Numbered from the stretch's first letter, positions 35,920 through 46,471 are shown. The stretch is 64,000 nt of DNA from Pseudoalteromonas sp. (GCF_018402495.1 NZ_JAGYIU010000004.1:124001-188000); one strand, 5' to 3'. The notes: a model not told the origin generated them from the sequence alone. A program made the numbers and translations.

Positions 35920-37206
35920 TTATGATTGCTCTCTAGCTATTGCGCGATAAGCAATGTCTGTACGGTATTCCATGCCATCCCAGCTGATTTCATCAACCAG
36001 TTTATAGGCACGCTGCTGCGCTTGTGTAACGGTATTACCCAGTGCAGTAGCACACAGTACACGACCACCGGCAGTTACTACGTTATCGCCGTCTTGCTTA
36101 GTCCCTGCATGAAAAACTTTTTCGCCTTCAGGGTAAGTTACTTTCAGGCCACAAATGGCATCGCCTTTCGGGTAGCTATCTGGGTAGCCTTTAGCGGCTA
36201 AAACAACACCTACAGCAGCGCGTGAATCAAACTCAATGGTGGTTTTATCAAGCTCTACACGGTTAGCAGCTTCAATCAGTTCAACTAAGTCTGATTGCAA
36301 GCGTAGCATCATAGGTTGTGTTTCAGGGTCGCCAAAACGACAGTTATATTCAATAACCTTGGGTGTACCTGTATCATCTATCATTAAGCCTGCATATAAA
36401 AAGCCAGTGTAAGGATGGCCTTCGCTAGCCATACCTTCTACCGTTGGGTAGATCACTTCGTTCATAATACGTTGATGAATTTCATCGGTTACTACAGGCG
36501 CTGGTGAGTATGCACCCATACCGCCAGTGTTAGGACCTTGATCGCCATTGTAAGCGCGTTTATGGTCTTGGCTGGTTGCAAACGGCAATACGTTTTTACC
36601 ATCAACCATGACAATAAACGACGCTTCTTCACCCTCTAAAAACTCTTCAATTACTACACGACTACCAGCGTCACCAAAGGCATTACCCGCAAGCATATCG
36701 CGAATCGCATCTTCAGCATCGCGCTCGTCCATAGCAACAATCACGCCTTTACCAGCCGCTAAACCATCGGCTTTAATAACAATCGGTGCGCCTTTTTCTT
36801 TTAAATAAGCAAGCGCAGGGTCGATTTGTTCAAACGTTTGGTAATCAGCGGTCGGAATAGCATGACGTGCTAAAAAGTCCTTAGTAAACGATTTAGAACC
36901 TTCAAGCTGTGCCGCCCCAGCGGTTGGGCCGAAAATAGCTAAGCCGTGTTCACGGAACTTATCAACAACACCCAATACTAGTGGCACTTCAGGGCCAACA
37001 ATGGTTAGCTCAACATTATTTTGTTGTGCAAAGCTAAGTAGCCCATCAAGGTCTTCAACGTTAATCGCAACGTTTTCAAGTTTTGACTCAAGAGCTGTGC
37101 CCGCATTACCTGGAGCAACATAAACAGTGTTTACTTTTGTATTTTGAGCGGCTTTGAACGCAAGTGCGTGTTCGCGGCCGCCGCTGCCAATGACTAATAC
37201 ATTCAT
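35920..37206 (-). CDS. purD: Phosphoribosylamine--glycine ligase PurD
   Basis: Second step of purine synthesis: ATP-dependent joining of phosphoribosylamine and glycine to GAR. The 428-residue ATP-grasp enzyme starts MNVLVIGSGGREHALAFKA and has GPEVPLVLGVVD, IVIKADGLAAGKGVIVA, QDHKRAYNGDQGPNTGGMGAYSPAP and EYNCRFGDPETQ, all PurD signatures. It is last in the purH-methyltransferase-purD minus-strand cluster, 14 bases after the methyltransferase gene, and followed by a terminator. Confidence 0.97.
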   Translation of the reverse strand: MNVLVIGSGGREHALAFKAAQNTKVNTVYVAPGNAGTALESKLENVAINVEDLDGLLSFAQQNNVELTIVGPEVPLVLGVVDKFREHGLAIFGPTAGAAQLEGSKSFTKDFLARHAIPTADYQTFEQIDPALAYLKEKGAPIVIKADGLAAGKGVIVAMDERDAEDAIRDMLAGNAFGDAGSRVVIEEFLEGEEASFIVMVDGKNVLPFATSQDHKRAYNGDQGPNTGGMGAYSPAPVVTDEIHQRIMNEVIYPTVEGMASEGHPYTGFLYAGLMIDDTGTPKVIEYNCRFGDPETQPMMLRLQSDLVELIEAANRVELDKTTIEFDSRAAVGVVLAAKGYPDSYPKGDAICGLKVTYPEGEKVFHAGTKQDGDNVVTAGGRVLCATALGNTVTQAQQRAYKLVDEISWDGMEYRTDIAYRAIAREQS

Positions 37207-37220
37207 GGCGAATATCCTAT

Positions 37221-38039
37221 TTAAAGCGGTTTTTTAAATTTCAGCGTCATACGGTCGCTTTCACCTATGGCTTTATATTTCGCGGCATCTTGCTCGCCAA
37301 GTCTAAGGCTAGGTGGAAGAGTCCATACCCCTTTAGGGTGATCGGCTGTATCAAGAGGGTTTGCATTAATATCACTGCTTGCTTCAAGTTCAAAACCTGC
37401 TTGTTCAGCAAGTGCGATAACCACACTTTGCTTCATATAACCTGATGATTTTTGCATCTCATCATCTTGCTCTTCTGGTAGGCGGTGTTCAACCACACCT
37501 AAAGTGCCGCCTGGTTTAAGTGCTTTGTAAAAAGACTTAAACGCATTGCTTGCAGCTTCTTTATCTTTGCTCATGTACCAGTTATGGACATTACGAAAAG
37601 TCAGTACCATATCGGCGCTAGCCGCAGGCGCAATATCTAAATGTGTAGAAGGGGCAAACTCAGTGAGTTTAATGTGACTAAAGCGGGCATCTTCAGCGAT
37701 TTTAGCTTTAAAGCCCGCAAGGGAACGTTGGTAATAACCAACCGATGAATCAGCAGGGAAGTGCGCAGCATAATAGGTGCCTTGCTCTTTCAGCGCTGGC
37801 GCTAAAATTTCACTGTACCAACCACCGCCTGGGGCAATTTCTACCACGGTCATGGTTGGTTTAAAGCCAAAAAATTCGAGTGTTTCTACAGGATTGCGGT
37901 ATTGATCTCGCTCATTGCTGCGCTCGCTTGCTTTAACTGCATTAGTTAATGCTGAGTCGTGGCCATGATTGTGTGCCAATGCCATTGTTGAGCTTAATGA
38001 CAGTGTGGCAACCAGTAGAGATTTTAGTGCAAATTTCAT
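37221..38039 (-). CDS. Exported class I SAM-methyltransferase-like protein
   Basis: A 272-residue protein with a clear signal peptide (about 1-22, ending MALA before HNHGH) and a Rossmann methyltransferase domain. Motif I is VVEIAPGGGWYSEILAPAL (about 67-85), and FRNVHNWY and LKPGGTLGVVEHRLP follow. It matches the predicted-methyltransferase group COG4798, whose members are often exported. SAM is not expected outside the cytoplasm, so activity and substrate are unclear. It lies between the purH terminator and purD, 14 bases from purD, suggesting a shared promoter with purD. Confidence 0.85.
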   Translation of the reverse strand: MKFALKSLLVATLSLSSTMALAHNHGHDSALTNAVKASERSNERDQYRNPVETLEFFGFKPTMTVVEIAPGGGWYSEILAPALKEQGTYYAAHFPADSSVGYYQRSLAGFKAKIAEDARFSHIKLTEFAPSTHLDIAPAASADMVLTFRNVHNWYMSKDKEAASNAFKSFYKALKPGGTLGVVEHRLPEEQDDEMQKSSGYMKQSVVIALAEQAGFELEASSDINANPLDTADHPKGVWTLPPSLRLGEQDAAKYKAIGESDRMTLKFKKPL

Positions 38040-38111
38040 CGTCTAATCCTTCACATTATAATTGTTAGTCATGGTTATAGAATAAGCAGAATACGTGAAT
38101 TTGGTGCAAAC

Positions 38112-38142
38112 AAAAAGAGCTAACTGAACCCGTTAGCTCTTT
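38112..38142 (-). terminator. Rho-independent terminator of purH
   Basis: 11-bp perfect stem AAAGAGCTAAC/GTTAGCTCTTT (38114-38124 with 38132-38142) followed on the minus strand by a T-run. It lies only seven bases after the purH stop and shows that the methyltransferase-purD pair is probably transcribed mainly from its own promoter. Confidence 0.88.
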
Positions 38143-38148
38143 ATGCGA

Positions 38149-39735
38149 TTAATGACGGAAGTGGCGCATACCGGTAAACACCATTGCCATTCCAGCTTCG
38201 TCAGCGGCAGCAATCACTTCTTCATCGCGCATTGAACCACCTGGTTGGATAACAGCAGTAATGCCAGCCTCTGCAGCTGCATCAATACCATCGCGGAATG
38301 GGAAGAATGCATCTGATGCCATCACTGAGCCTTTTACTTCAAGGTTTTCATCAGCGGCTTTAATACCGGCAATTTTAGCTGAGTAAACACGACTCATTTG
38401 GCCTGCACCTACACCTATAGTCATACCGTCGCGGGCATAAACAATGGCGTTTGATTTAACAAATTTAGCCACTTTCCAGCAGAATAATAAATCTTTAAGC
38501 TCTTGCTCAGAAGGTTGGCGCTTAGAGACAACCGTTAAGTCGCCTTGCGTTACCATGCCTAAATCACGGTCTTGAATAAGTACACCGCCATTTACACGCT
38601 TAATGTCGTGACCTGTGCCTTTAGCAGAGAATTCACCACACTCTAATAAGCGAACGTTTTGCTTAGCAGAGACTATTTGAGCCGCTTCAGGGCTTACGCT
38701 TGGTGCAATAATAACTTCAACAAATTGACGTTCAACAATCGCTTGTGCAGTCTTAGTATCAAGTTCTTGGTTAAAGGCAATAATGCCGCCAAATGCTGAC
38801 GTTGGGTCAGTTTTAAAGGCGCGCTCGTACGCTTCTAGGATATTGTTGCCAATTGAAACACCACATGGGTTAGCGTGTTTAACAATTACACACGCAGGTA
38901 CATCAAATTCTTTTACGCACTCAAGTGCAGCATCGGTGTCGGCAATATTGTTAAACGATAATGCTTTACCTTGCAGTTGAGTCGCTGTTGCCACAGACGC
39001 TTCAGTGATGTCGTTTTCAACATAAAACGCGGCATCTTGATGCGAATTTTCACCGTAGCGCATATCTTGCTTTTTAGTAAATTGCATATTGATAGTACGC
39101 GGGAACTTAGTATCTTCAGCGGCATCGACTGTGTAATCAGGCACCATTTTACCGAAGTAGTTAGCAATCATGCCATCGTACTGCGCAGTGTGCTCATACG
39201 CTGCAATAGCTAAATCAAAGCGAGTTTTGTAAGTTGTTGAGCCGTTGTTATTTTGCATTTCGCTAATAACGCGGTCGTAATCGCTTGCGTTAACAACAAT
39301 CGTCACATCTTTGTGATTTTTAGCTGCCGCACGCACCATAGTTGGACCGCCAATATCAATATTTTCAATGGCATCTTCAAGACTGCAGTTTTCTTGAGCG
39401 ACTGTATTCGCAAAGGGGTATAAGTTAACTACAACGATATCGATTGCAGAGATATTGTTATCTGCCATTACGTCTTCATCTTGGCCACGACGGGCTAAAA
39501 TGCCGCCATGAATTTTTGGGTGAAGGGTTTTTACGCGACCATCCATGATCTCAGGGTGACCGGTGTGATCTGATACTTCAGTTACTTTAATTGCATTATC
39601 AGCAAGCAATTTACACGTGCCGCCAGTTGAAAGTATTTCAACACCTTGCGCTTCTAGTGCACGGGCAAATTCAACAATACCGGTTTTGTCTGACACACTT
39701 AAAAGTGCGCGACGTATAGGACGATGTGTATCCAT
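38149..39735 (-). CDS. purH: Bifunctional AICAR transformylase/IMP cyclohydrolase PurH
   Basis: Last two steps of IMP synthesis. The 528-residue protein has an N-terminal cyclohydrolase (MGS-like) domain ([42 protein letters not shown]) to about 195 and a C-terminal AICAR transformylase domain ([24 protein letters not shown] with the catalytic Lys-His, [35 protein letters not shown]). Length and motifs match E. coli PurH. A purine repressor site may lie in the leader, but I could not identify one with confidence. Confidence 0.97.
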   Translation of the reverse strand: MDTHRPIRRALLSVSDKTGIVEFARALEAQGVEILSTGGTCKLLADNAIKVTEVSDHTGHPEIMDGRVKTLHPKIHGGILARRGQDEDVMADNNISAIDIVVVNLYPFANTVAQENCSLEDAIENIDIGGPTMVRAAAKNHKDVTIVVNASDYDRVISEMQNNNGSTTYKTRFDLAIAAYEHTAQYDGMIANYFGKMVPDYTVDAAEDTKFPRTINMQFTKKQDMRYGENSHQDAAFYVENDITEASVATATQLQGKALSFNNIADTDAALECVKEFDVPACVIVKHANPCGVSIGNNILEAYERAFKTDPTSAFGGIIAFNQELDTKTAQAIVERQFVEVIIAPSVSPEAAQIVSAKQNVRLLECGEFSAKGTGHDIKRVNGGVLIQDRDLGMVTQGDLTVVSKRQPSEQELKDLLFCWKVAKFVKSNAIVYARDGMTIGVGAGQMSRVYSAKIAGIKAADENLEVKGSVMASDAFFPFRDGIDAAAEAGITAVIQPGGSMRDEEVIAAADEAGMAMVFTGMRHFRH

Positions 39736-39863
39736 TGTAGTTTGATTTCCTCAGTTAATGAGCTAGCTTAGAAGCGCGTATTTTAACTGATTACGACTCA
39801 AAAAACGACTTATAACGACCCATAAAGCGTGAGCATTTTGCAATTTCGTTAATAAATTTTACA

Positions 39864-39892
39864 GATAAAAAAAGCACCCTAAGGTGCTTTTT
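39864..39892 (-). terminator. Rho-independent terminator of the dusB-fis operon
   Basis: 10-bp stem AAAAAGCACC/GGTGCTTTTT (39869-39878 with 39883-39892), 4-base loop, T-run on the minus strand. It lies about 175 bases beyond the fis stop because a 162-bp repeat sits between them. Confidence 0.88.
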
Positions 39893-39906
39893 ACTCAAAA
39901 TACTTT

Positions 39907-40068
39907 ATACCAGCTGTATTGGATTAGTAAGCAATTATAACGACAGAGAAATAAGTCAATAACAAGGCAAAAATTTTGCTGTGTAGTTATTCTACATAAA
40001 AAATTTTTAACGCAGTTAGGGGCTTATTTAGCTCGTTAGAATGATTACGGTTTCAATATAGCTGGTAT
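39907..40068. repeat. 162-bp palindromic repeat element, copy A, at the 3' end of fis
   Basis: The ends ATACCAGCTGTAT (39907-39919) and its near reverse complement (40056-40068) are terminal inverted repeats (12 of 13 if a G-T pair is ignored). A central hairpin (TGTAG/CTACA) is enclosed by AAAATTTT-type arms. It aligns without gaps to the element at 60926-61087 (about 126 of 162 identical by hand count). Its last base is the last base of the fis stop codon. Confidence 0.88.
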
Positions 40069-40358
40069 CAGTTCATACCGTATTTTTTAAGCTTTTTACG
40101 TAAAGTACCACGGTTGATACCTAGTAAAATTGCCGCACGAGTTTGATTGCCACGTGTGTAAGTCATTACTTCTTCAAGCAATGGCGCTTCTAGCTCAGAA
40201 AGAACAAGGTCGTAAACGTCTTGCACATCTTGACCGTTAAGCTGCTTTAAGTAGTGGTGAACAGCTTTTTTCACTGCATCACGCAATGGCTGCGGTTTCT
40301 CGTGTGACTGAACATGAGGGTTAGTGATAAATGGAGAAGTCACGTTTTGTTCGAACAT
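40068..40358 (-). CDS. fis: DNA-binding protein Fis
   Basis: Nucleoid-associated protein and transcription activator, important for stable-RNA promoters and growth-phase control. It is 96 residues (E. coli 98). The N-terminal arm has the beta-hairpin and dimerisation helices, and the C-terminal helix-turn-helix is almost the E. coli one, ending [16 protein letters not shown]. It is second in the dusB-fis operon, 19 bases after dusB. The stop codon overlaps the terminal base of repeat copy A, so the mRNA carries the repeat as 3' UTR. Confidence 0.97.
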   Translation of the reverse strand: MFEQNVTSPFITNPHVQSHEKPQPLRDAVKKAVHHYLKQLNGQDVQDVYDLVLSELEAPLLEEVMTYTRGNQTRAAILLGINRGTLRKKLKKYGMN

Positions 40359-40377
40359 TATAAAGTCTCTTTCTTTC

Positions 40378-41349
40378 TTAGTTAGCTGCTAGTGTTTTAA
40401 AGTATTGCTCTAATGCGACGACCTGTGCCTCTGAATTGTCGAGCGCATTAAATACTCGCCTAAACTGACCGTCACTGTCATGGGTTTGCAAATACCAAGA
40501 TACATGTTTGCGAGCGATTCGTGCTCCCATTGGCTCACCGTAAAACACATGGAGGTTGGTTAAATGCTCCATTAAAATACTGCGCACCTCTGCAATAGCA
40601 GGTGGCTGCATATGTTCACCAGTTCGCAAATAGTGGTCTATCTCCCTAAATATCCAAGGGCGACCTTGGGCGGCTCGACCAATCATAATGGCATCTGCAC
40701 CCGTATAGTCCAAAACCTGTTTTGCTTTTTCAGGTGATGTAATATCACCATTAGCAACGACGGGTATCGACACTGAACGTTTTATATCCCTAATTGTGGC
40801 GTACTCAGCATCACCTTTATACATACATGCGCGCGTGCGCCCATGTACAGCCAGTGATGCAATGCCATAACGTTCAGCTATTCTTGCAATCTCTACACCA
40901 TTACGGTTGTCCTGATCCCATCCGGTACGGATTTTAAGTGTCACAGGTATATCAACCGCATTTACTACGGCATCAATAATCTCTTCCACGAGTTCTGGAA
41001 ACTGTAATAAGGCTGAGCCTGCAAGTTTCTTGTTCACTTTTTTTGCTGGGCACCCCATATTGATATCTATGATCTGTGCACCGTTTGCAACATTGAATTG
41101 TGCGGCCTGTGCCATAAGCTCAGGGTCTGCTCCTGCAATTTGCACCGCACGTATACCCGACTCACCAGAATGATCCATTCGGTTCATCGACTTTTCGGTT
41201 TTCCAAACCTTCGGATTAGACGACAGCATTTCAGACACAGCAAGGCCAGCGCCTAAACGACGACATAGCTGTCTAAATGGTCTGTCCGTTATGCCCGCCA
41301 TAGGCGCGACAATGACATTATTCTCAAGTTGGTATGAACCGATACGCAC
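40378..41349 (-). CDS. dusB: tRNA-dihydrouridine synthase DusB
   Basis: FMN-dependent reductase that makes dihydrouridine in the tRNA D-loop. Conserved motifs: [38 protein letters not shown] with the catalytic Cys, TLKIRTGWD and [11 protein letters not shown]. The start is ambiguous: GTG 41349 aligns with the E. coli start (MRIGxYQL) and is used here, giving 323 residues. TTG 41358 has a better spaced AGAGG, and TTG 41373 is also in frame. It is followed closely by fis, the classic arrangement. Confidence 0.95.
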   Translation of the reverse strand: MRIGSYQLENNVIVAPMAGITDRPFRQLCRRLGAGLAVSEMLSSNPKVWKTEKSMNRMDHSGESGIRAVQIAGADPELMAQAAQFNVANGAQIIDINMGCPAKKVNKKLAGSALLQFPELVEEIIDAVVNAVDIPVTLKIRTGWDQDNRNGVEIARIAERYGIASLAVHGRTRACMYKGDAEYATIRDIKRSVSIPVVANGDITSPEKAKQVLDYTGADAIMIGRAAQGRPWIFREIDHYLRTGEHMQPPAIAEVRSILMEHLTNLHVFYGEPMGARIARKHVSWYLQTHDSDGQFRRVFNALDNSEAQVVALEQYFKTLAAN

Positions 41350-41551
41350 GATATTCAATAGGCCTCTTTTCAAGGGGCGCTAAGTTTACGGCTTTTTACG
41401 CAAAAATCAAAGGCTATAAATTGAACAAAAGTGACTTTTTTTTGCTCTTTTCGTATTGACATTTGATAACCGTATGACGAAGCGGTTTATTTGTGTGAAT
41501 TTTGAACGGCTGTTACTTTTATAATAAAAAATCTTTATTTTTTATTATGTA
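41350..41551 (-). promoter_or_regulatory. Likely dusB-fis promoter region
   Basis: The 200 bases ahead of dusB hold no gene. A very AT-rich tract (around 41518-41551, runs of A and T) could serve as an UP element or as Fis autoregulatory sites upstream of the promoter. I could not fix the -10 and -35 with confidence. Confidence 0.4.
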
Positions 41552-41585
41552 AAAAAATAGTAAAGCCTGTTAAATACAGGCTTTA
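41552..41585 (-). terminator. Terminator of prmA
   Basis: Perfect 10-bp stem TAAAGCCTGT/ACAGGCTTTA (41561-41570 with 41576-41585), followed on the minus strand by a T-run after three bases. Confidence 0.8.
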
Positions 41586-41631
41586 GATACGACTTTTGAG
41601 TTAATACTCTAAATTTTTTAATAACGCACTA

Positions 41632-42513
41632 TTACGCTTTTTTAATGCCACTTACTCGGGTCCAATCGCCTTCAATGGCAATTTCATCGAGCTCAATAAA
41701 GGGCACGTATATGTCAGCAACCGATTGTGCTTGTTCTTCTAAAATTCCCGACATCGCAATTTTACCGCCTGGCTTTAATAAGCCTAAAATAACACTATGA
41801 AGCTCACGCAGTGGTTGCGCTAAAATATTTGCCACTACAATGTCAGCAGTAAACTCAGGTTGATTTTCTGGCAGGTACACTTCAAGCTTGTCAGCAACAC
41901 CATTGCGATTAGCGTTATCTAGGCTTGCTTCCAGCGCTTGTGGGTCAATGTCTATCCCTATCATGCGCTCAGCACCCAATTTTATTGCTGCAATGCCTAA
42001 TATGCCTGAGCCACAGCCAAAATCGACCACGGTTTTACCAGTTAAGTCTTGGCTTTCTAACCATTTTAAACATAGTGCTGTGGTGGCGTGTGTGCCAGTA
42101 CCAAAAGCAAGACCAGGATCAAGTAGTACATTGACTGCGTCTGGGTCTGGAATGTCGCGCCAGCTTGGACAAATCCAGAATTTTTCGCCAAATTGAATAG
42201 GGTGAAAGTTATCCATCCACTCACGTTCCCAGTCTTTATCTTCGAGTTGCTCAATTTTGTAAACTAAATTGTCTTTTAGCTCATCATGGCGTTTTAATAA
42301 TGCAACCACTGCGTTCATATCGTGATTAGCTTCGAACAAGCCAATTACTGTGGTGTCAGCCCAAAATACAACAGTGCCAATTTTAGGCTCATAGATAGGC
42401 GTATCTTTAGCATCAATAAAAGTAACAGAAGCACTGCCTGCTTCCATTAATAGGTCACTGACTGCATCAGCAGTTGCAGCATTGGCATTGATACGGATTT
42501 GGATCCAAGCCAT
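41632..42513 (-). CDS. prmA: Ribosomal protein L11 methyltransferase PrmA
   Basis: Trimethylates several amino groups of ribosomal protein L11. The 293-residue protein (same as E. coli) has an N-terminal ferredoxin-like L11-binding domain ([27 protein letters not shown]) and a C-terminal methyltransferase domain with [20 protein letters not shown], motif [21 protein letters not shown] and the catalytic-loop VANILAQPL (NxxP-like). It sits between the rpoD terminator and the dusB-fis operon. Confidence 0.97.
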   Translation of the reverse strand: MAWIQIRINANAATADAVSDLLMEAGSASVTFIDAKDTPIYEPKIGTVVFWADTTVIGLFEANHDMNAVVALLKRHDELKDNLVYKIEQLEDKDWEREWMDNFHPIQFGEKFWICPSWRDIPDPDAVNVLLDPGLAFGTGTHATTALCLKWLESQDLTGKTVVDFGCGSGILGIAAIKLGAERMIGIDIDPQALEASLDNANRNGVADKLEVYLPENQPEFTADIVVANILAQPLRELHSVILGLLKPGGKIAMSGILEEQAQSVADIYVPFIELDEIAIEGDWTRVSGIKKA

Positions 42514-42532
42514 GTTTATTTCCTTGAAATAG

Positions 42533-42558
42533 AAAAAAGGCCGCTACAGCGGCCTTTT
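42533..42558 (-). terminator. Rho-independent terminator of rpoD
   Basis: Stem AAAAGGCCGC/GCGGCCTTTT (42535-42544 with 42549-42558) with a 4-base loop and a minus-strand T-run. It lies in the short gap between rpoD and prmA, 20 bases ahead of the prmA start codon. Confidence 0.9.
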
Positions 42559-42584
42559 AAATTAACTTATAATGTGACGCAAGA

Positions 42585-44429
42585 TTATTTAGCGTCTAAA
42601 AAGCTTTTCAGTAAATCAGAGCGAGAAGGGTGACGTAATTTACGCAGTGCCTTCGCCTCAATTTGACGAATACGTTCACGTGTTACGTCAAACTGTTTAC
42701 CTACTTCTTCTAACGTGTGGTCGGTATTCATATCAATACCAAAACGCATACGTAGTACTTTCGCTTCACGGGCTGTTAAGCCAGCGAGCACGTCGTTAGT
42801 TGCGCCACGAAGAGACTCCATTGTTGCCGAATCGATTGGCGAATCAATAGTGGTATCTTCGATGAAGTCGCCTAAGTGCGAATCTTCATCATCACCAATG
42901 GGTGTCTCCATTGAAATTGGCTCTTTTGCAATCTTAAGTACCTTACGGATTTTATCCTCAGGCATCATCATGCGTTCAGCTAATTCTTCTGGATTTGGCT
43001 CACGACCCATTTCTTGTAACATTTGACGTGAAATACGGTTCAATTTATTGATCGTTTCAATCATATGTACTGGAATACGGATGGTTCTTGCTTGGTCAGC
43101 AATAGAGCGCGTAATTGCTTGACGGATCCACCACGTAGCATAAGTTGAAAACTTATAACCACGACGGTATTCAAACTTATCAACCGCTTTCATCAGACCA
43201 ATGTTACCTTCTTGGATTAAATCTAAGAACTGTAAACCACGGTTGGTGTATTTTTTAGCGATTGAAATTACAAGACGTAAGTTTGCTTCTACCATCTCTT
43301 TTTTAGCACGGCGCGCTTTCGCTTCACCAATACTCATGCGACGGTTTATATCTTTAATCCGCTCAATGCTTAAGCCAGTGCTTTCTTCCATTGAAGTAAG
43401 TTTGCTAATACAACGAAGTATTTCAGGCTTCACTTCTTCAAGTTTAGCTGAATGCTTTTCGTTTGCTGCAATTTCAATGTCAAGCCATGCTGTGTCAGTT
43501 TCGTTGTTTGCAAAATGCTTAACAAAGGTTTTCTTTGGCAGCTTTGAAACTTGTACTGCATGCTTCATGATAAGACGTTCTTGAACGCGGACTCTGTCCA
43601 TCATTTCACGCATGTTATTAACCATGCGATCAAACTGTTTAGGCACGAGTTTAAAGGTTCTGAACAGCTCACCAATTTCTAAAATAGCGGCTTGAGACTC
43701 TGGGTGAGAGCGACCTTTTTTATCGAATGTTTCACGTGCTTTAGTGTATAAATCACGTAAATTTTCGAAATGGATGCGCGCTTCTTCAGGATCTGGACCT
43801 GTATCTACTTCTTCTTCGTCTTCATCATCGCTGTCATCGTCATCATCGTCGCTGTCATCAAGCTGTTTTTCACTTAATTCAGAACCAATGTTGGTGGCAG
43901 CAATAGGTGGTGCTTCTTCTGCATCAGGATCGAAAAAGCCAGAGATAATATCGCTAAGACGCATCTCTTCTGCTTCAAACTTATCCCACTGTTCAAGTAG
44001 GTAAGTGATCGCTTCTGGGTATTCAGCAACCGAAATTTGAACTTGGTTAATGCCTTCTTCAATACGTTTAGCGATGACAATTTCGCCTTCACGAGTAAGA
44101 AGCTCAACAGTACCCATTTCACGCATATACATGCGAACAGGGTCAGTTGTACGGCCAATTTCTTTTTCTACAGTAGCAAGGGCTGCAGCGGCAGCTTCCG
44201 CTGCGTCTTCGTCTGTCGTGGTTTCTTGCATCATTAATTCATCGGCATCAGGCGCGTTTTCGCTAACCTTGATACCCATGTCATTAATCATGCTAATGAT
44301 ATCTTCTACTTGATCTGAGTCGATAATATCTTGTGGAAGGTGATCATTAACTTCTGCAAAAGTTAAGTAACCTTGCTCTTTACCTTTTTGAATCAGAAGT
44401 TTTAATTGTGACTGAGGAGTTGGATCCAT
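42585..44429 (-). CDS. rpoD: RNA polymerase primary sigma factor RpoD (sigma-70)
   Basis: Housekeeping sigma factor, 614 residues from ATG 44429 ([23 protein letters not shown] aligns with E. coli MEQNPQSQLK; the longer frame to 44465 is unsupported). Region 1.1 is followed by a non-conserved region with a strikingly acidic tract near residues 200-220 ([19 protein letters not shown]). Region 2 has [18 protein letters not shown], then region 3, and region 4 ends with [23 protein letters not shown]. It is last gene of the rpsU-yqeY-dnaG-rpoD macromolecular-synthesis block; extra promoters within dnaG are usual but not identified here. Confidence 0.97.
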   Translation of the reverse strand: MDPTPQSQLKLLIQKGKEQGYLTFAEVNDHLPQDIIDSDQVEDIISMINDMGIKVSENAPDADELMMQETTTDEDAAEAAAAALATVEKEIGRTTDPVRMYMREMGTVELLTREGEIVIAKRIEEGINQVQISVAEYPEAITYLLEQWDKFEAEEMRLSDIISGFFDPDAEEAPPIAATNIGSELSEKQLDDSDDDDDDSDDEDEEEVDTGPDPEEARIHFENLRDLYTKARETFDKKGRSHPESQAAILEIGELFRTFKLVPKQFDRMVNNMREMMDRVRVQERLIMKHAVQVSKLPKKTFVKHFANNETDTAWLDIEIAANEKHSAKLEEVKPEILRCISKLTSMEESTGLSIERIKDINRRMSIGEAKARRAKKEMVEANLRLVISIAKKYTNRGLQFLDLIQEGNIGLMKAVDKFEYRRGYKFSTYATWWIRQAITRSIADQARTIRIPVHMIETINKLNRISRQMLQEMGREPNPEELAERMMMPEDKIRKVLKIAKEPISMETPIGDDEDSHLGDFIEDTTIDSPIDSATMESLRGATNDVLAGLTAREAKVLRMRFGIDMNTDHTLEEVGKQFDVTRERIRQIEAKALRKLRHPSRSDLLKSFLDAK

Positions 44430-44553
44430 AGAGATTGTTTCTTCCACTCTGATAAGTTGATACAACAGGCGCCATCATGGAGTTTGCTCAAAGGCTAACC
44501 AGAATAATGTGACGCAGTGAATAGCACAGTATAACAGCCTAAATCAAATCTGA

Positions 44554-46305
44554 CTAGCTGTTCGTTGCTTTTAACGCTGTCATTAGTAAATGACATTCTA
44601 GTCGTTCGTCGCTATTTAGGCCCTGTGTCTTGTCTTTTATTAATAGGGTCTCTAGTCGATAATTTAAACACTGATCTTCAATAAATTTGAAAGTATTTTG
44701 AAAAACAGTCTCTAAACGCTCTTCATTTATTTGATGTTGCCATGTCGCTAACTTAGTTAATGGCTCGTAGTCATCGGTATCTCGAAATGATTCAAGAATT
44801 TGTGCGGTGGTAATGCCATCTTTTTGTAATGCTTGATGTTGTAGTCGCAATAATAAGCCAATACCCGCAATATTCATTTGTGCTAAATCGGGCAAATAGG
44901 GCACGCTTTTAGCCAAATTAGGGTGCTGAATTAAAATGCCTATCGCTTGGCGCATGGGAGTAATTTTAAATTTCCGTTCAATTGCCTGCTGCTGTTTTGG
45001 CGTTTTTAAGTGGTTATTGAGTTGTTCACGGGTGCGACCAATTAATCGCCCAAGTTGCTCTAGGATATTTTCTTGATAAAACTCACTTGGGATCTTTTCA
45101 ATCAGGGGCAGTGCCGCACTGAGTAACTTAGCTTTACCGGAATCAAGTGTTAAATCAATCTCTTTACTTAGTTTATTAAACAGTACTTTAGTGAAGTCAT
45201 CTGCGTTTTCAAGGCGTTGCTCAAAAGCTTCTTTACCTTCTTGTTGTACGAGTGAATCAGGGTCTTCACCATCAGGTAAAAATACAAAATGCAGTGCTTT
45301 GCCATCGTTTAAGTAAGGCAGCGCATTTTCTAGTGCGCGCCACGCAGCATCTTTACCTGCACGGTCACCATCGTAACAACAAATAACTTTATCTGTGGTT
45401 CTAAATAAAGTGTGCATATGCTCGTTAGTTGTCGCTGTACCAAGGGCTGCTACGGCATATTCAATACCTTGTTCTGCCAGCGCTACTACGTCCATGTAAC
45501 CTTCTACAATCAGTACATGGTCAAGCTTTTTGTGTGCTTGTTTAGCTTCATAAAGGCCATAGAGTTCAAAGCCCTTATGAAATATGCGCGTCTCCGGAGA
45601 GTTTAAATATTTAGGCCCTTGATCGGCTTGCATTACTCGCCCACCAAAAGCAATAACGCGGCCGCGTTTATCACGAATTGGAAACATTAAGCGATCACGA
45701 AAAAAGTCGAACTGTTTGCCTGGGGTTTTCTCAGATGCGAGTTTAAGTTCAACTAATTGTTCTTTTTGTTCTTGGTTTCGCCCAAGTTGTTGGCACAGAC
45801 CTTCCCATTCGCTGGGCGCATAACCTATCATAAACTTTTTAACGGTTGCACCGCTTAAGCCGCGACCTTTAACGTAATCGATTACCGCTTCAGAGTTACT
45901 GTGATGTTTTAGCTGATGCTGATAAAAGCGTGCTGCATGCAGCATTAGATCATAGTCTGAACGTTTTTGTGCCGCTGTGCGCTCTGGTCCACTACTGCCC
46001 CCTTGTTCGCGAGGAACATCAAGGTTAAGTAAACTGGCTAGCTCTTCAATTGCATCAACAAACTCGAGTTTGTCATACTCCATTACAAAAGAAATAGCAT
46101 TACCGTTAGCGCCACAGCCAAAGCAATGATAAAACTGTTTATCTTGCGATACAGTAAATGAAGGCGACTTTTCATTATGAAAAGGACAGCAAGCTTGATA
46201 GTCTTTGCCCGCTTTTTTCAACCCTACCTTTGAGTCAATCAGGTCGACAATATCGGTTCGTGCCAATAAATCATCGATAAAGTTGCGTGGGATCTTTCCA
46301 GCCAT
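44554..46305 (-). CDS. dnaG: DNA primase DnaG
   Basis: Synthesises RNA primers for replication. The 583-residue protein has the CHC2 zinc-binding domain (CCPFHNEKSPSF and CFGCG, about 39-66), the RNA-polymerase/TOPRIM core with DRLMFPIRDKRGRVIAFGGR, VEGYMDVVAL and CYDGDRAGKDAAW (about 310), and a C-terminal helicase-binding domain (from about 440) that interacts with DnaB. Length and motifs are normal. Confidence 0.97.
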   Translation of the reverse strand: MAGKIPRNFIDDLLARTDIVDLIDSKVGLKKAGKDYQACCPFHNEKSPSFTVSQDKQFYHCFGCGANGNAISFVMEYDKLEFVDAIEELASLLNLDVPREQGGSSGPERTAAQKRSDYDLMLHAARFYQHQLKHHSNSEAVIDYVKGRGLSGATVKKFMIGYAPSEWEGLCQQLGRNQEQKEQLVELKLASEKTPGKQFDFFRDRLMFPIRDKRGRVIAFGGRVMQADQGPKYLNSPETRIFHKGFELYGLYEAKQAHKKLDHVLIVEGYMDVVALAEQGIEYAVAALGTATTNEHMHTLFRTTDKVICCYDGDRAGKDAAWRALENALPYLNDGKALHFVFLPDGEDPDSLVQQEGKEAFEQRLENADDFTKVLFNKLSKEIDLTLDSGKAKLLSAALPLIEKIPSEFYQENILEQLGRLIGRTREQLNNHLKTPKQQQAIERKFKITPMRQAIGILIQHPNLAKSVPYLPDLAQMNIAGIGLLLRLQHQALQKDGITTAQILESFRDTDDYEPLTKLATWQHQINEERLETVFQNTFKFIEDQCLNYRLETLLIKDKTQGLNSDERLECHLLMTALKATNS

Positions 46306-46411
46306 TGTTTAAAGTACAGCCCTAAGATAAATAGAAAAGTGATGAAAACGAATTATAATACGCAAAGATTTGAACACAAATGCATAATTTTTTGAAGTAC
46401 TAAATATCTAA

Positions 46412-46440
46412 ACAAAGAAACCGAGCTCAAGGCTCGGTTT
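46412..46440 (-). terminator. Hairpin terminator after yqeY, upstream of dnaG
   Basis: 9-bp stem AAACCGAGC/GCTCGGTTT (46418-46426 with 46432-46440), 5-base loop, T-rich tract on the minus strand. In E. coli a terminator likewise lies between rpsU and dnaG and lowers primase expression; here it follows yqeY. Confidence 0.8.
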
Positions 46441-46471
46441 ACTTCAATCATACTAAATGTATGTGGGGGTA

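Noticed and set aside
43744..44313. Several plus-strand frames opposite rpoD, one very Ser-rich
   Set aside because: The Ser run is the reverse of the Asp/Glu tract in RpoD; no other evidence of coding.
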